DNA from: Membranipora membranacea
Lineage: Eukaryota > Bryozoa > Gymnolaemata > Cheilostomatida > Membraniporidae
NCBI GenBank assembly: GCA_914767715.1
Contig: OU612067.1
Location: 8,246,001 to 8,310,000, forward strand
Direction of reading: 5' to 3'
DNA length: 64,000 nt
This document shows positions 43,470 through 56,000 of the stretch, piece after piece. The position numbers and the translations under genes are program-made. Within the stretch, counting starts at the first letter, position 1, and every line of letters starts with the position of its first letter. Under the pieces are notes generated by a model that saw nothing but the letters and a program-made list of their open reading frames with translations, did not search any database and was not told the DNA's origin.

Positions 43470-46136
43470 ATGTCAGATATTGAAACAGCCCCTAGAGGAG
43501 ACAAGTCTGAAAGTCAAGAGAAGCCCTCAGAGACTACAGGAGCTGACGCCGAGCCATCTGCTGCCGCCGAGTCTGACGCTGCCTCCGATATCCCAGTCAA
43601 ACATCCCCTACAGAACTGCTGGGCCCTGTGGTACAAAAAAGGAAATTCTAAAGACTGGAATGCGAATCTGAAAAATGCCGCCAAATTTGAGTCTGTGGAG
43701 GATTTCTGGGAGTAAGTTATGTGTGCAGAAAGAAGACACCTTGTAGGACATGTGATATTGCATGAATTGTATTGATTTCCTTATTGTTGATAACACAAAA
43801 GGTATCAATCAACTAAGGTTAGCTCTAACACTATCAGTTTCTGCTGTAGTCTGGCATTGTAATCTGGCATTGTAAATGCATAGCAACCGTTAGGTACAAT
43901 CAAGGAGTAACAGGGGCTGTTGCGCTCCTTGGTGCATTATAAGCATGGCATGGTGTATCAGCCAAAATAACTTAGTTATGCAAAAATAATAGCAATTAGT
44001 ATTATAACACAGTAACAATAAGGATATATTCTTACTCCGTGATTATAAGCAGTATTTTGTATATTGAGTTATCATCAAAAACATGTCATCAAGAATTGAG
44101 ATTGCAGCCCTGTTAGGCTGCTGTGAGTGACCGAGGAGGCCATACCTGGTGTTACAATTTATGCCCTCAATATGAATGATTTCACCATGGTATGCTACAT
44201 TAGATAAAGCTGGATCTTTGAATCATTGATTACATCGAGAGCCACATTGAGAAGTCGGGTTGATTTAGATTCTAGAAGAGTATATGTTAGGGGGTTGCAT
44301 TATGTCAGCTAGGACTACATTTTGCTGCTAGCTGAGTCTATAAAGTGAAGAGGGTCCGTAAATATTAGCTAGTCTTAAAGTTAGCTGTTTTAAGCATGCA
44401 AGCCAACTACTCTTCCTGTAAAAACTTTGAGGCCCTAGGGAATGTAATCCAATATTCATCTGTGTAATATATGAAAGTGATGTGACTGATTGGCGAACTT
44501 TTCCTCCTGCAAATACTTTAATACCCTAGCTAGGGAATATATATGTTGTAATATATATATATATATATATATCCTTATGTATCCGTGTTATATATTTTTG
44601 TGATGTGACTGTTTCAGGATGGTATAAAGCCAGTCTGGGAGGATGCTAGCAATAAGAAGGGAGGAAAATGGCTCATACTTTTTGATAATTATTACAGAGA
44701 TGACGAACTAGATTACATCTGGTTAGAGACAGTGAGTATTCTGCTGCTTATTATGTGGCTGTGTAAACTGCTGTCAACTAACACATATAGCATATATTGT
44801 AGATCAACCATGATCCAATTTGCCTGCATTTAAGGTTTGAGTCGTTGACTCACAAGAAGGATGGGAATGAACGGACTACTGGCAAATTGGATCAAACTAC
44901 ATAAACAGTACCATGCTGTCATAACCAACTGTCATGAACTGAAAGATTTCAAATGATTTGAGTACATTATTAGCTCATAAAGGGTTACTAATGAAGCAAA
45001 TACTCACTGTTGCTAAAAATGGACAGATACTGAAAGGTTCAAATGTTTTTGGTTTCTTCTTACCAGGGCCAGAGAGGGCTGTAAGATTGTAGCATCGGTC
45101 TAGATAGTAGATATCAGCATTTGTACCAAATTTTGCAACTTTTTTTCATTCTTCGCCACCCGTATATAACATCTCTGAACCCATCGCCTTCAAAATCTCA
45201 AGATTTTAACTTCATACTGAGTAGTTTTAACTTACAGGCTTTTCTGATCAGAGATAAAATGGGATATGATAAATTCTCAACATCTGTTCCCATTCATCAA
45301 AGTCTTATGGTCTTCTTTTATACTATTTACAGCTGTTGTGTTTAATTGGCGAGGCTTTTGGAGATTATTCTGATCAGATATGCGGTGTTACTATAAACCT
45401 GAGAAGTAAAGCAGATAAACTAGCTATATGGACAGGTGATGCCTCTCAAAAAGATGCCATTATCAGCATAGGGTGAGTCATCAAAGCATGCAATTATTTA
45501 TTCAGTTATTTTTTATGGAGGTTGACATTCAACTATTTCAGGGCTTGAAGGTCAAAGGTCACATTTATCATGTCTCAAATTCAAAATAGAAAGTTTCTAT
45601 CTTGATCATCAGAGATGAGGATTTACCTTTTACCTATATAGGATTTATTCTCAATGGATATTAACCAGATAAGTTTCATCGGATTTGCCTGCACTCTGGT
45701 TGTTCCCGTTCTACTGGCTGGCCCATGGAACGGCCGCACGGTTTTACAGCATGAGTATGTATTGCGTTGTTATTTAGAACAAATCAAGCAAGATCAAAGT
45801 TTGTCATAATGGAAAAAATGCTGACCTGTGACTTTAAAGGCAAAGATTATCAAATGGGCAAACTTGTTGCTTCTAAAGGCTGCTGCCCTCCAATCAAATG
45901 CCTGGAAGCCCTAAATTTCTGTGCCAAGTCTAAATTTGAATGTGATTGGGTGTCAGTCATCTGCTGACCAAGTAAGACTCGGTATCCATCCGCTGGTAAA
46001 GGTTTTTGTCCTTGTGTCTCTTTGCAGGAAAACTTTGAAAGAACGTTTGGGAGTTCCTCATCGTGTTATGGGCTATTTTGCTCATGACACCTTCAGTAGA
46101 AGGGGCAGTATCGCTGAATACATATACAGATTATAA
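43470..46136 (+). CDS. EIF4E: eIF4E, mRNA cap-binding translation initiation factor
   Basis: Binds the m7G cap and eIF4G in the eIF4F complex. Exons seen: 43470-43711 (MSDIETAPRG..., acidic N-terminus, then HPLQNCWALWYKKGNSKDW and KFESVEDFW), 44618-44731 (DGIKPVWEDASNKKGGKWL ... DYIWLET), 45333-45472 (LLCLIGEAFGDYSDQICG, INLRSKADKLAIWT) and 46028-46136 (KTLKERLGVPHRVMGYF ... YIYRL). Both cap-sandwiching Trp (KDW and KPVWE), the adjacent Glu and the phosphate-binding Arg (INLRSK) are kept, as is the eIF4G-facing Trp in EDFW. An exon for the LYNHI...DYSLFK segment should lie between 43712 and 44617: exon 1 ends in phase 2 and exon 44618 starts in phase 0, so direct joining gives a stop. I could not find it. 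The ATG directly follows an acceptor (TTGTTTTAG). Confidence 0.88.
44551..44572. repeat. (AT)11 microsatellite in eIF4E intron
   Basis: Pure AT run between two copies of an imperfect tandem duplication (about 44410-44490 and 44508-44612), each with CTGTAAA/CTGCAAA, CCCTAG and TGATGTGACTG. Confidence 0.85.
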
Positions 46137-46660
46137 CCTCCTCTCAAATATAAAACTGACTGTATAACCTAGGTCAAACGCTCCTACTCTCAGCTCTGAG
46201 CATAAAATGTCTCATTAGTGTCTATATAATTACTTTAATTCTGTTCAAATATGCTACAGGGGCTCAGTTATTTTACCGATCAATGTGTATTGCCGAACGT
46301 TCATTTAGTGACTGAAGATAAATATAGATATCCACAATCCCAAACATGACTTATTTAACACGTTATTTGTCCCAGTTTGCCAATATAGCTGTTTCCTTAT
46401 GTTAACCTCGTACCCCTCTGTAGAAGCGGAGTAACGCCGTCTTGTCATGTCTCGTATTAGACAGACTACATTTTATTTGGTCAATGCAACCTTTATGAGA
46501 GTGGACTATTTTGTTTTGACTCATGTTTTTTTTTATTTCTCCTCCTTTGAACTTTGGTGAATTTTGTTGAGATGACAATGTATATACATTCAACACCCTT
46601 ACAAAAACTTCTTCATTTAAAATGTGTTTCTAAAAAATGTGAACCATGTCACAGGTTTGT

Positions 46661-47197
46661 TTAAAAGTCTCTCTTGGCAAGGTTTTGACATATCATTTCA
46701 CTTCTGTTATCAAAACTACCTGCCATTATGTGTTGTGTCACTTGTTCTTTTAATCCAACTGCCAAAATGGCAATCTGACTGTTCATTGCTGCGATGCACA
46801 AAACTTGTTTGACGTCTTCTTCCTGTTGATGGATTTCTGAGCGGATGCGATTGGGAAAAGTTAGCCAAAAGCCGAAGAATGCAAGCATTCTGAGTGAAAT
46901 GATTGAAATGAAGACTTGAATTAAAATGCCAAAGTTGTTCCAATTGAGATATAATTTGAGAAGTTCTATCATTTCAGAAATTGTTCTATTCAACCCAGTT
47001 CCTACTACTATAGCACTAGCTAGCATATCATGGACTCTAAAAATAGCCTTGTCGATAAGTAGTACATTCGAATGATCGAGTCTTGCATTAAATCGCCAGA
47101 GTTGCCAACTCCTAGAGAATAAGCAGATAACTGCGAAATAACAGGGCAATAAATTAAAGATGGTTATTATTGGCTGTTTTCTCCCGGGGATAACCAA
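46661..47197 (-). CDS. Hypothetical ORF, 178 aa, hydrophobic
   Basis: Uninterrupted 178-codon frame tail to tail with eIF4E. It has hydrophobic stretches (ITIFNLLPCYFAVICLF; FGILIQVFISIISLRMLAFF) and a C-terminal half with charged and Gln-rich text (RIRSEIHQQEEDVKQV). I do not recognise a family. It might be a membrane protein exon or a chance frame; the length is notable for AT-rich DNA. No introns or poly(A) signal could be tied to it. Confidence 0.3.
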   Translation of the reverse strand: MVIPGRKQPIITIFNLLPCYFAVICLFSRSWQLWRFNARLDHSNVLLIDKAIFRVHDMLASAIVVGTGLNRTISEMIELLKLYLNWNNFGILIQVFISIISLRMLAFFGFWLTFPNRIRSEIHQQEEDVKQVLCIAAMNSQIAILAVGLKEQVTQHIMAGSFDNRSEMICQNLAKRDF

Positions 47198-47639
47198 TCA
47201 CAGGCAAGAATTGGTATTTTATAGAGGATAACTGCTAAATATTTGTGGATTTTCGACTTAGTAGATTTTTCTATTTAAAAAACAGTTTGTTTGCAGAGAT
47301 TTGATTAAGAGGTTGTGTGTAATCTTGGTTCACTTGATATTTCATTTTAGCAGTGTGACTTGAACCTGCGAGAGCAAGTAGTTATCTATGTCCAGTATCA
47401 GCCCCTGGATTATGGGAGCCTTAGGGTTGCAAGCAAGTAAAACATGTTACATGCAACAATGAACTAAATTTAGTTCATTACATACCTGCAAGATTACCCT
47501 GCTTTTTGTGAGCATCAGGCTATTATGGTCACCGAAAGAACATATAATAACAGTTATATACATACTTTTATTGTCAATGTACAATCATCTTTAGGAATGT
47601 TTTTCATGCAGTGACAGAACAAAAAAGAAAAAAATTAAG

Positions 47640-49020
47640 CTGAGTGAAAAAGAAAAAATACTCAAGTAACAAGAATTAATAGGATATAAAGTGCTCTGAT
47701 AGTTGTTGTTTAAAATGAGTAAGTTTGGTTGCTGAGCGTATCTGAATTGGTAAAGAGTTAAAAGTTGCAGTGATTTTTTGTTTTAATTGATCAGTGTGAT
47801 AATGTAATAGGTATTTGTCTCTAAAAAAGCTTGCTGGAATAAAGCCTTCCAAATGAAAGTCAGGTGCAATCAAATTCAAAATTTAAAAAACCAAAAATAC
47901 AGGTGAAATGTCCAGCAAGGAGAGGAAAAGGAATCAGACCTAGAGATGTATGTAAATCTCTTGTATGTATTAGATGATATGGTATGTGGTTGACATTTGC
48001 TATTAGGCGGAAAGCCCTCTTTTGGAGCAAGTATATTCTTTCAAGAATCTATTGTGTTGATAGGTTGCCATATACGCGGATGCCATATATCATATGACAA
48101 AAGACATACTGAACACAACATACTGTTTTATGAGAGAGTGCAGTTTGCCCGTTGTACCGTACATTGTCAATTTTTTCAGAAGAATTTTATGGTCGACGCA
48201 GTCAACAGCTTTTTTGAAATCCAAAAACATCATAGCAACAAAGTGACCATCTGATCTTGCTGACAAACAGTCAAAAATGAGTTTGTGTAGGGGATCAACA
48301 CAGGAATAACCTTCTCTAAATCCGCATTGTAATTTGTGAAGAAGTTTGTTTGTGGTGAGATATTTTTGAATTTGGGAATTCACATGTTTCTCAAAAATCT
48401 TAGATAGCACAGGAAGTATCGATATAGGGCGATGTTTAGATGGATCTTTGATATCTCCACCCTTATGAATAGGAATTACTCTTGCGGTTTTCCACTGTGA
48501 AGGAAATGCACCCTCTATTAATGCTCTATTGAACATGTCAGTTACAATGTCGCATATGTAAGGCCATGTTTTCTTCAAAACCTTAACAGAAATACCATCA
48601 TGACCAGTTGCTTTATTGTCAGAAATGTTTTTTAGATATTTGAAACAAATTTCTGGAGTAAAGCGAGTCAATAGAGAAAATGTTTTGGTTGTCACTAGTC
48701 TTATCATGTTATATTCATGGGAATCAGGGATGTCTTTGGTTATGGATTTTGCAATTGATGTAAAGTGATTGATTGATTCCTAAAGCTTCCCAAACAAATT
48801 TTTGTTATTTTTAATTATATCTGAAATAACCGATTTTTTCTTCCTCTCAATCAAATTTGTAACATAATTGCGTTGAATTTTGTATTCTTCCCATTTGCCC
48901 TTTCTCTTCAATCTATCACGCAAATGTATGTGGGATTTTAGCTCATCATCTAACCATTTTAGTAACCGGTAGTATCCGTGCATGCCAAAAGGTGTAGTGC
49001 TCACAACATTGAGCTGGAAT
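47640..49020 (-). pseudogene. LINE (non-LTR retrotransposon) reverse-transcriptase relic
   Basis: Three minus-strand pieces in order. 48780-49004 is the region before RT (YYRLLKWLDDELKS, KKSVISDIIKNN). 48090-48707 is the RT fingers/palm with NKATGHDGISVKVLKK, WKTARVIPIHKGGD, HRPISILPVLSKIFEK, QCGFREGYS and MFLDFKKAVDCVDH. 47676-47879 is the typical C-terminal end (FNSLPIQIRSATKLTHFK). The catalytic YxDD region is missing through a deletion between pieces 2 and 3, and a stop separates piece 1 from 2. 5'-truncated and dead. Jockey/CR1-like by motif style; no endonuclease is present. Confidence 0.85.
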
Positions 49021-49024
49021 CATG

Positions 49025-49790
49025 TCTAGAGTTTCTTATCAGCCAAGCACTAGCTAAAACTCAGGGCTTAGAACTAACAGTGTCAATGTAAACAGGTTCC
49101 TAGTGTCTTTATTTGCAATAGAAATGTATCGATATCAACGTTCGATATGACATTATTGATCAAGATTCTGCAGTCCGATTAACTTAACATGGTTCCACAA
49201 TAGGCTCAGTCTCAATTAGATTCGGGTAAACTAGGTTCAACATTTAATGGTATTTTGTAAGCGAAATGAGTTTTTTTGGCAAATATTTGCTACACACAAA
49301 TTCAGTCTATGACCCCTCTATGACATGGCAAATTGAATGCTAACTACAGCTCATTATTGTAGACTGGTCAATACCTTGAGTGATAAGCAGTATTTGGAGT
49401 TGATTGAGTCGGTACAGTACTTGGTGGTTTCTGTACTGAGATTAGCGCATGCGCACTAACTCCTAATGAGTTGTGGGGAGATAAGTCTCATAATAAGGCT
49501 TATTCCATTTTATTGAAAAGCTCTAGTGCTCAGTGACCCGTCCCCTCTGTGTGACAGCGACTTCCACAATTGATACATATCAATACCAGTACGTCAGTCT
49601 TACACAATAAATTGACCCCATGCTCATAAATAATTTAGATTTAGGAAAGGTATGTTTAGAGAACAGCACATGTCAATTATCGCACTTTTCTATGTACTAA
49701 TAGATAGGTGACCTGCACTGTATTATTTTGTTTATATGTAGGTTGGTTGTGATATACAGGACAAGGGACCACAACTAGATTAATCTTGTA
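49025..49790. other. Intergenic, nothing recognised
   Basis: AT-rich, without coding features, inverted repeats or tandem arrays that I could detect. Confidence 0.4.
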
Positions 49791-49794
49791 CTAT

Positions 49795-50185
49795 TGGCTG
49801 GTCCGCATTGTCCAAGACAGCCATCCCCAGAAAGCCATCCCAGTCAATGTGAACATGAAATTGACACAATCCCAGTCTGTCTTGGTCATTCTGGAACAGT
49901 ATCTGGAAAGTTCATAAAACGTCAGAGGTCAAACTTTCCAGATACTGTCCCAGACTGATCAAGACTCATTTTTCATCTGGGTACTATGTGAATACAACAT
50001 TGGGATGATCTGGGACGATCATAGACAATGTGAACCCATATCATAATTATCCCACTACTATCCTGGGCAAAAGCATAATTGCTACTCTGGGATGGATTTT
50101 GCAATGTGAGCATAAGACTGTTACCATCTGGGGTAAGCATATTAGATGGCATCCCAGCATCATCTGGGACAATTCGGACCAGCCA
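49795..50185. mobile_element. MITE family F2, full copy
   Basis: Terminal inverted repeats TGGCTGGTCCGCATTGTCC ... GGACAATTCGGACCAGCCA. The interior repeats ATC(T/C)TGGGA(C/T) and CAATGTGA words. An interrupted, reversed copy is at 53864-54212. No coding capacity, 391 bp. Confidence 0.8.
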
Positions 50186-50574
50186 TAAAATGTAAATGCA
50201 TTTAGCAACATAATTCGGGCTTTCATCACTCCCCTAAATTAACTCCAATTGATTATGGTTTCTCACTTCCACTATGTTTAATTTATTTGAATCAATCTGA
50301 AATATGAATCCAAACGAATATCGATGAAATAGTTTCATCTTTTGAGTGACCTCCACTGATGGAGCTGGTATACATTGCAATAAAGTTCTGAAACAGCACT
50401 AGATTAATCAGGTGTAGGTATGCTCACCTTATCTAGACATGCAGGATCGAATGGGGCTCTATATATTGAACAATACCCAAAGACCAACGCATGTTATAGT
50501 GTTGGGAATTTTAAGGGGATTACCCTAAGGCTGCAATACCTGCCAATGCAACCACGCACATTGCCTATTTATAG

Positions 50575-51090
50575 TGGGTACGCCGACTCTCTAGAACAAG
50601 TATGCTGACTCTTACTTGGTGGAAATGTAACAAGTACGCTTACTCTATCTTGTCTGGGAATATCACGAGTACGCCCACTCTATCTCTATCTGGCTGGGAG
50701 GATAACGAGTACGCCCACTCTATCTTGTCTGGGAAGATTATTGACCTGAATCTGGGACTGGCTTTGGGAGGAAAGAGATGTGGCAAATATAGTAACGTCA
50801 TTTATCAGGCAAGGTCAATGGGGGTCGATTTGGACAAACTAGTGCCTAATTTATCAGGCAAGATAAATGGGGGGATATGGGCAAACTATTCACCTTATTT
50901 ATCCAGCAAGACAAATTGGGGGGGGGGATATGGACAAAATAATAACCCTTTTGATCCTGCAAGATAAATGGGAGGGAATGGTTCTGGATTATAACTACCT
51001 ATGCAAGATAGCTGGGAGGATAACTGGATACATGGGGGGATATGGACAAACTATTAACTTTATTTATCCGCCAAGATAAATGGGAGGGAA
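50575..51090. repeat. Two imperfect minisatellites
   Basis: About 50575-50745: a unit of about 50 bp around GAGTACGCCCACTCTATC and TCTGGGA. About 50795-51090: a unit of about 60 bp around AAGATAAATGGG, GGGGATATGGACAAACTA and TTTATCC. They produce periodic frames that are not genes. Confidence 0.75.
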
Positions 51091-51405
51091 TGGCTCTGGG
51101 TTATAACTACCTGTGCATGATAGCTGGGAGGGTAACTTAACTGGGATTAAGGTCAATGGTTGCAGTGGCGCAATGGGGTTTTCACTTAACCCCTACCTAC
51201 TACCCACAGGAGGCTACAGTCCAACAACAGAGCACAACAAGGCAACATTATGTCAAGGCAGGGAGGTCTGCCAGCAGGTGGAACTCAAGAACCTACTTCA
51301 GAGGATTGAATTCGGTATGGCACTTCATTGAGTTTCTATAACTGGTTTAAAATGTAATGTGTGACTGCTTCAGCTGCAAAATAATAACTAAACGGAAAGA
51401 GGTCA

Positions 51406-52211
51406 TCTTGCACCACCAACCACGCCACATGCACGCCTGCTACCACGCCATATTCCATGCATGCTACAACGCCTGGCACAACGCTGCCTTTGTTGTGTCA
51501 GGCGTTGTACCTTTTGTTGTGTACAACTTCACCTACCACTGTATATGCAACACTGGACTGCATACTGGCGTTGCTTGGCGTTGCTGGGCATTGTGGGTAC
51601 CACTGATGATGTCTCACGCACCTGGGCGCCTGAGTTCTGCTGATTAACTGACAAAGACCCCCAAAGTAAACTTTTTTTCAGTTTGCTTTTCAACAGCACG
51701 CGGTGGGTGGAAATTCCAGGTTAAAATGTCAAGGTCAATTAAGTGTGCTGTTCATAAGAAGACAACTCAAAACTATCTGTACATCCTATGTTCTTGATCC
51801 ACAGATTTAACTAATTGAGTGCGTTTGCAGTTTCTTTTACTGGTTTTATCAAGGAGTATACCTTTAATTATACCACTCTCTTTTTGCTTATATGCTATCA
51901 CTACTGCTATTGTCTCTGATCATTGGTGACAGAATCTTTCTGCTCAACAACCAGTTAATCAGCAGAACTCAGGCGCGCCCAGGTGCGTGAGACATCATCA
52001 GTCACGGTACCCACAACGCCCAGCAACGCCAAGCAAAGCCAGTATGCAGTCCAGCGTTGCATATACAGTGGTAGTTGAAGTTGTACGCAACAAAAGGTAC
52101 AACGCCTGACACAACAAAGGCAGCGTTGTGCCAGGTGTTGTAGCATGCATGGAATATGGCGTGGTAGCAGGCGTGCATGTGGCCGCATGTGGCGTGGTTG
52201 GTGGTGCAAGA
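51406..52211. mobile_element. Long-arm foldback element
   Basis: Arms of about 245-260 bp (51406-51650 and 51952-52211) are reverse complements: TCTTGCACCACCAACCACGC at one end, the inverse at the other. Both include GTGTCAGGCGTTGTACC. The spacer of 300 bp is AT-rich and unrelated. The arms are unusually GC-rich for the region. Mirror-image frames in the arms are artefacts. Confidence 0.85.
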
Positions 52212-52628
52212 TTACCACCTTCCAACTAAACTGATTCCACTCAGTGTCAAGTTATTAAAAGCATAGTATTGAGGCTAACAATGATTCTGCGGGGCATATG
52301 TAATATGATACCGGCAAGCTGTGGAAAATTCCATAGTAGCCATGGAAATTTCAATAAGTTTGTAAAGTGAAAATTAGAAAAGTTACTAACATGATGAAAT
52401 GGGAAGACAACTAACAGGATACATGAATCTTAGTAAAATTAAATATTAACTGTCCAGCTGTGGTGGATAATCAACCACAATAGTCAGACAGTTACATATG
52501 ATTCAGTTGTGTCAGATTTGTATGGTTAAATAATCCAATACTCTTCTTGGCATATGTAATATATATTGGAAATAGTGCCATCCAAATAGAAAAGGTACCT
52601 GCCATTCTCTGTATTATGATGACTCGAC

Positions 52629-52893
52629 TTGACTAAAACCGCCAATTTTTCCCACATAATATTCCCAGTGCCTATAATTATGGCAGTTTTGGTCAACCAA
52701 AACCGCCACTGTAGCTGCAAATCATTCTAGTTTTTTTTTCAGTGGCGGTTTCGGTTGACTAAAACCGCCACTGTAGCTGCAAATCATTCTTGTTTTTTTT
52801 TCAGTGGTGGTTTTGGTTGACTAAAACCGCCACTGTAGCTGCACATCATGCTTGTTTTTTTTGTGTGGCGGTTTTGGTTGACTAAAACTGCCA
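52629..52893. repeat. Palindromic satellite, about 64 bp unit
   Basis: TGACTAAAACCGCCA and its inverse TGGCGGTTTTGGTT form 28 bp palindromes, repeated with CTGTAGCTGCAAATCATTC and T8-9 tracts. About three full units plus flanking partials. It ends 163 bp before the ATG at 53056, so it lies in the likely promoter region of that gene. Confidence 0.85.
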
Positions 52894-53055
52894 ATAAGAC
52901 ATTCTTATTTCAGAGAGGTGAGCACAACTCCCACCATAAATAGACTGATCATGTGACATAAACGATTCGTAATTTCCTCAAGACCGGAAACCTTGTCAGT
53001 GCTAGGTACTAGTGACTAGCACTTTGCAATGTAAGTTGTAATAGTTGGAAGAAAA

Positions 53056-56000
53056 ATGGCTTGTGCTTTGGTTTCTATTGCCAATGTCGATTATGTGACT
53101 GTGATTACATGGGATCAGCCAACCACAGCTGTGGATGTGGTCATCCAGCATCTCATCATGTAAGTCAACCGCAGGAAGTGTTTCACAGTATATATATATA
53201 AATGTACTCTATATTGTAATTATACTCTACTACTCTACTGCATGTATGTTATGTATGTATGTATGTATTATGTACTATAGTATAACTATGCATTGCATGT
53301 GTCACATGTGTATGCAATCATAGGCATCTGGAGTTACAAGCATGCATAGTCTGCCCATGTCCAGTAGGACATGGGCAAGTTATGCATGCTTGTATTTGTA
53401 ACTCCAGATGCAGCTATGTTCACAGTGGACTCCCTGCTGGTGTATGATGTATGATGTATGTAGTGTAGTATTGTTGTTAAGTATAACCAAGGAGTCTATA
53501 CCTCCTTGATATGATGGATGTGATCAGACAGGCTGTGATGCAACATGCACTGCAGGGACACTGCAGCTTTGTAAGCTTCAGAGCCTAGTAAGTATGTATA
53601 GATAGTAAATTTGGTTGATGCCAGACTAAACTGTAACTGTAGAACATCACACCAAGAACTAACCGGTACCTGTTACTTTTTTTTATCACACCAAGGCCCA
53701 ATATTGGATATACAAATATGATTTACAGTTATTGGTAATGGAATATAGAGGGGATTATTGAAACTTCACTCTTGTGGTGTTATGGGTCTCAGACTGCTAG
53801 GGGCTTGCCACAGCCAGTTTAGTGAATGGAAATGGAGGTTAATTTGTTGAGGCTCTCCATATCGTCCCAGATGACAATATTGGGTTGCCTTTCCAGATGA
53901 TGTGTTATGTTCACATTTCAAAAGTCATCCCAGGGGTCTTTCAATTAGCAAGAGCAATCCTTTCCTAAAGCAAGTTATCACTATCACATCGCTCAAAATT
54001 ATCGCTCCCAAATCGCTCACTCAGAATGTATACAGTTCCATAAGGTGACTAAGCGATCTGAAAGCGAGAGCCTAGCAGGTATAGCTCACTCAGTGAGTGA
54101 GCAACCCCATTGCGATATTTGCTGTTTCTAATTGAAAAACCCCCCTGAGTAGCAATAAAGTTTTTGTCTGGCATAATTATGAATGTGTTCACATTGTCCA
54201 GGACCGTCCCTAGAACAACACTGTTATCAAAAAGGTTCCATATATCGGGTAAATGAACTTCCTGATAAAAGTAAAATTATAATAAAATTTATAGAGGTGA
54301 TTTCAAACAGTTTAAGTTTTTCTAAGACCAAAATGTGAGGTAATTAGTTGCAATAGGCATACAAATATATCTCTCTAAACAAAATTTCAAAAATTTTCAG
54401 CGTTATAAAATCAAATAAATATCCAAATTTTCCGATAGAGTCATTTAGGGTTTAAATTTCAGAAATCAAAAAGGTATTGGAATTCACAGCTAGTTATGTA
54501 ATAAGAAATAAACATGATTAAATTAGATTACCATGGGGATATGTCATACCCACTCAGTAAAGCCAATAGAGCCTTTGTGCTCGAGCCTTCTGGAAAAACC
54601 AGCTCGATAGTATTAAAAGTTTTATGAAGAATAATTGAAATTCAGGACCGGTTGAAGTAAATATTGCGCAATGATGGCCTTCGTAATGCTCCAATATTGT
54701 TATAGCTTCGTCTTGTCGGGCAGGTCTGATACATCGACGGTCACATCAGGCATAATCTCCATAATTTAATCTCTGTGAAGGAGCAACTTAATCGGTGAGG
54801 CTTCGGATCACGACATTTTTCTCACTATCCAACTGAGAAATATTCCAGTTAGGAAATTTAATATTCTTTCAATGACCTTCTTATTTTTTTGTGTCAATAA
54901 CGAAGGCTAAATGGATTGTGGCGCAATAAGAACGGTATTCAAACCTATGAGCACACAGTGATTCTCTCATGTGATCCTGAACCTGACGATTTGAATTTGA
55001 TTGGCCAACCAAAGGTTATCCTGCTCAATATAAAGCAATGTGATGGCCTAGCACTTTTCAAATAGTCCAAGAGAAGAAAAGCAATGGCATGTTATTGAAA
55101 TGAAACCCGCTACTAGCTGAACATGAAAGAGGAAACTAAAAATGGTAACGAAAGCAGATTGTGTAAGATATTACATTTAAAGTAATTGTTGAGTCAGAAA
55201 TTTTGAAACACTTTGGCTGTGGATCAACTGTGGTTATAACCTCTGTTGTTTAGCTTACCTCTGCTACAGAGAGTCTGTATAGTTTATATGGTCGTATTCT
55301 AAGGGCTAGTGGAAGTTATAGGAATCACTCGAGAACCTCTTCATCTAAAAAATAATATTTTATTAATTGTTATCAGGAGGGAGGGTGGGACTACTCTCCC
55401 TGTTATCAGAACCCTGTTGTAAGGAGATTTTCTTTTGATTTGTCTTCTCTTTCTCAAAACCGTGGCCGAGTGGTAAGCATCAAAGACTCTGATGCGGGAG
55501 GCCAGGGTTCAAATCCCGGTGATGGCAAATTTCTTTGATGTTTTTTGTCTTAGCTCTATCATTATGGTGTGGTATGGAAGGATAAGTACGTAGTGCCTAG
55601 CTATCCCATGTGTCAATTGATTGATTTGATGCAAAATTAACCCTGTTCTGAAAGGTTCATAACGTTAGCCCTATGAAAATCAAAGGCTTAGTGCTGTGTG
55701 TATTGATATCTATCCAAGTTATTTTGTTTTGTTGTGTGACATGATAAGGGTCTACAAATTAGGGCTACTTAACAGGCCTGCCTGCATTTCCTAACTTTGG
55801 GCTTGGTGTTGGTTGGAAGGATGGAAGCATGGAAGCTCACTTTGTTTATCATCAATCTGATAACGATAACGATAACTGCGTTAACTAAGTTTTTTCACAA
55901 TTCCCATACTACAAACTACCCCCTACCCCCTACCCACACCAAGCCCAAAGTTAGGAAATGCGGCTGTCCTATGCTCATGACTGTCTTACAACAACTCTAG

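Noticed and set aside
51998-52225. Thr/Leu-rich frames in the foldback arms
   Set aside because: The same peptide appears from both arms because they are inverted copies of non-coding sequence.
55454-55527. Functional tRNA-Ser or tRNA-Leu gene
   Set aside because: Good D, anticodon and T-arm features, but the acceptor ends do not pair and U33 is absent.
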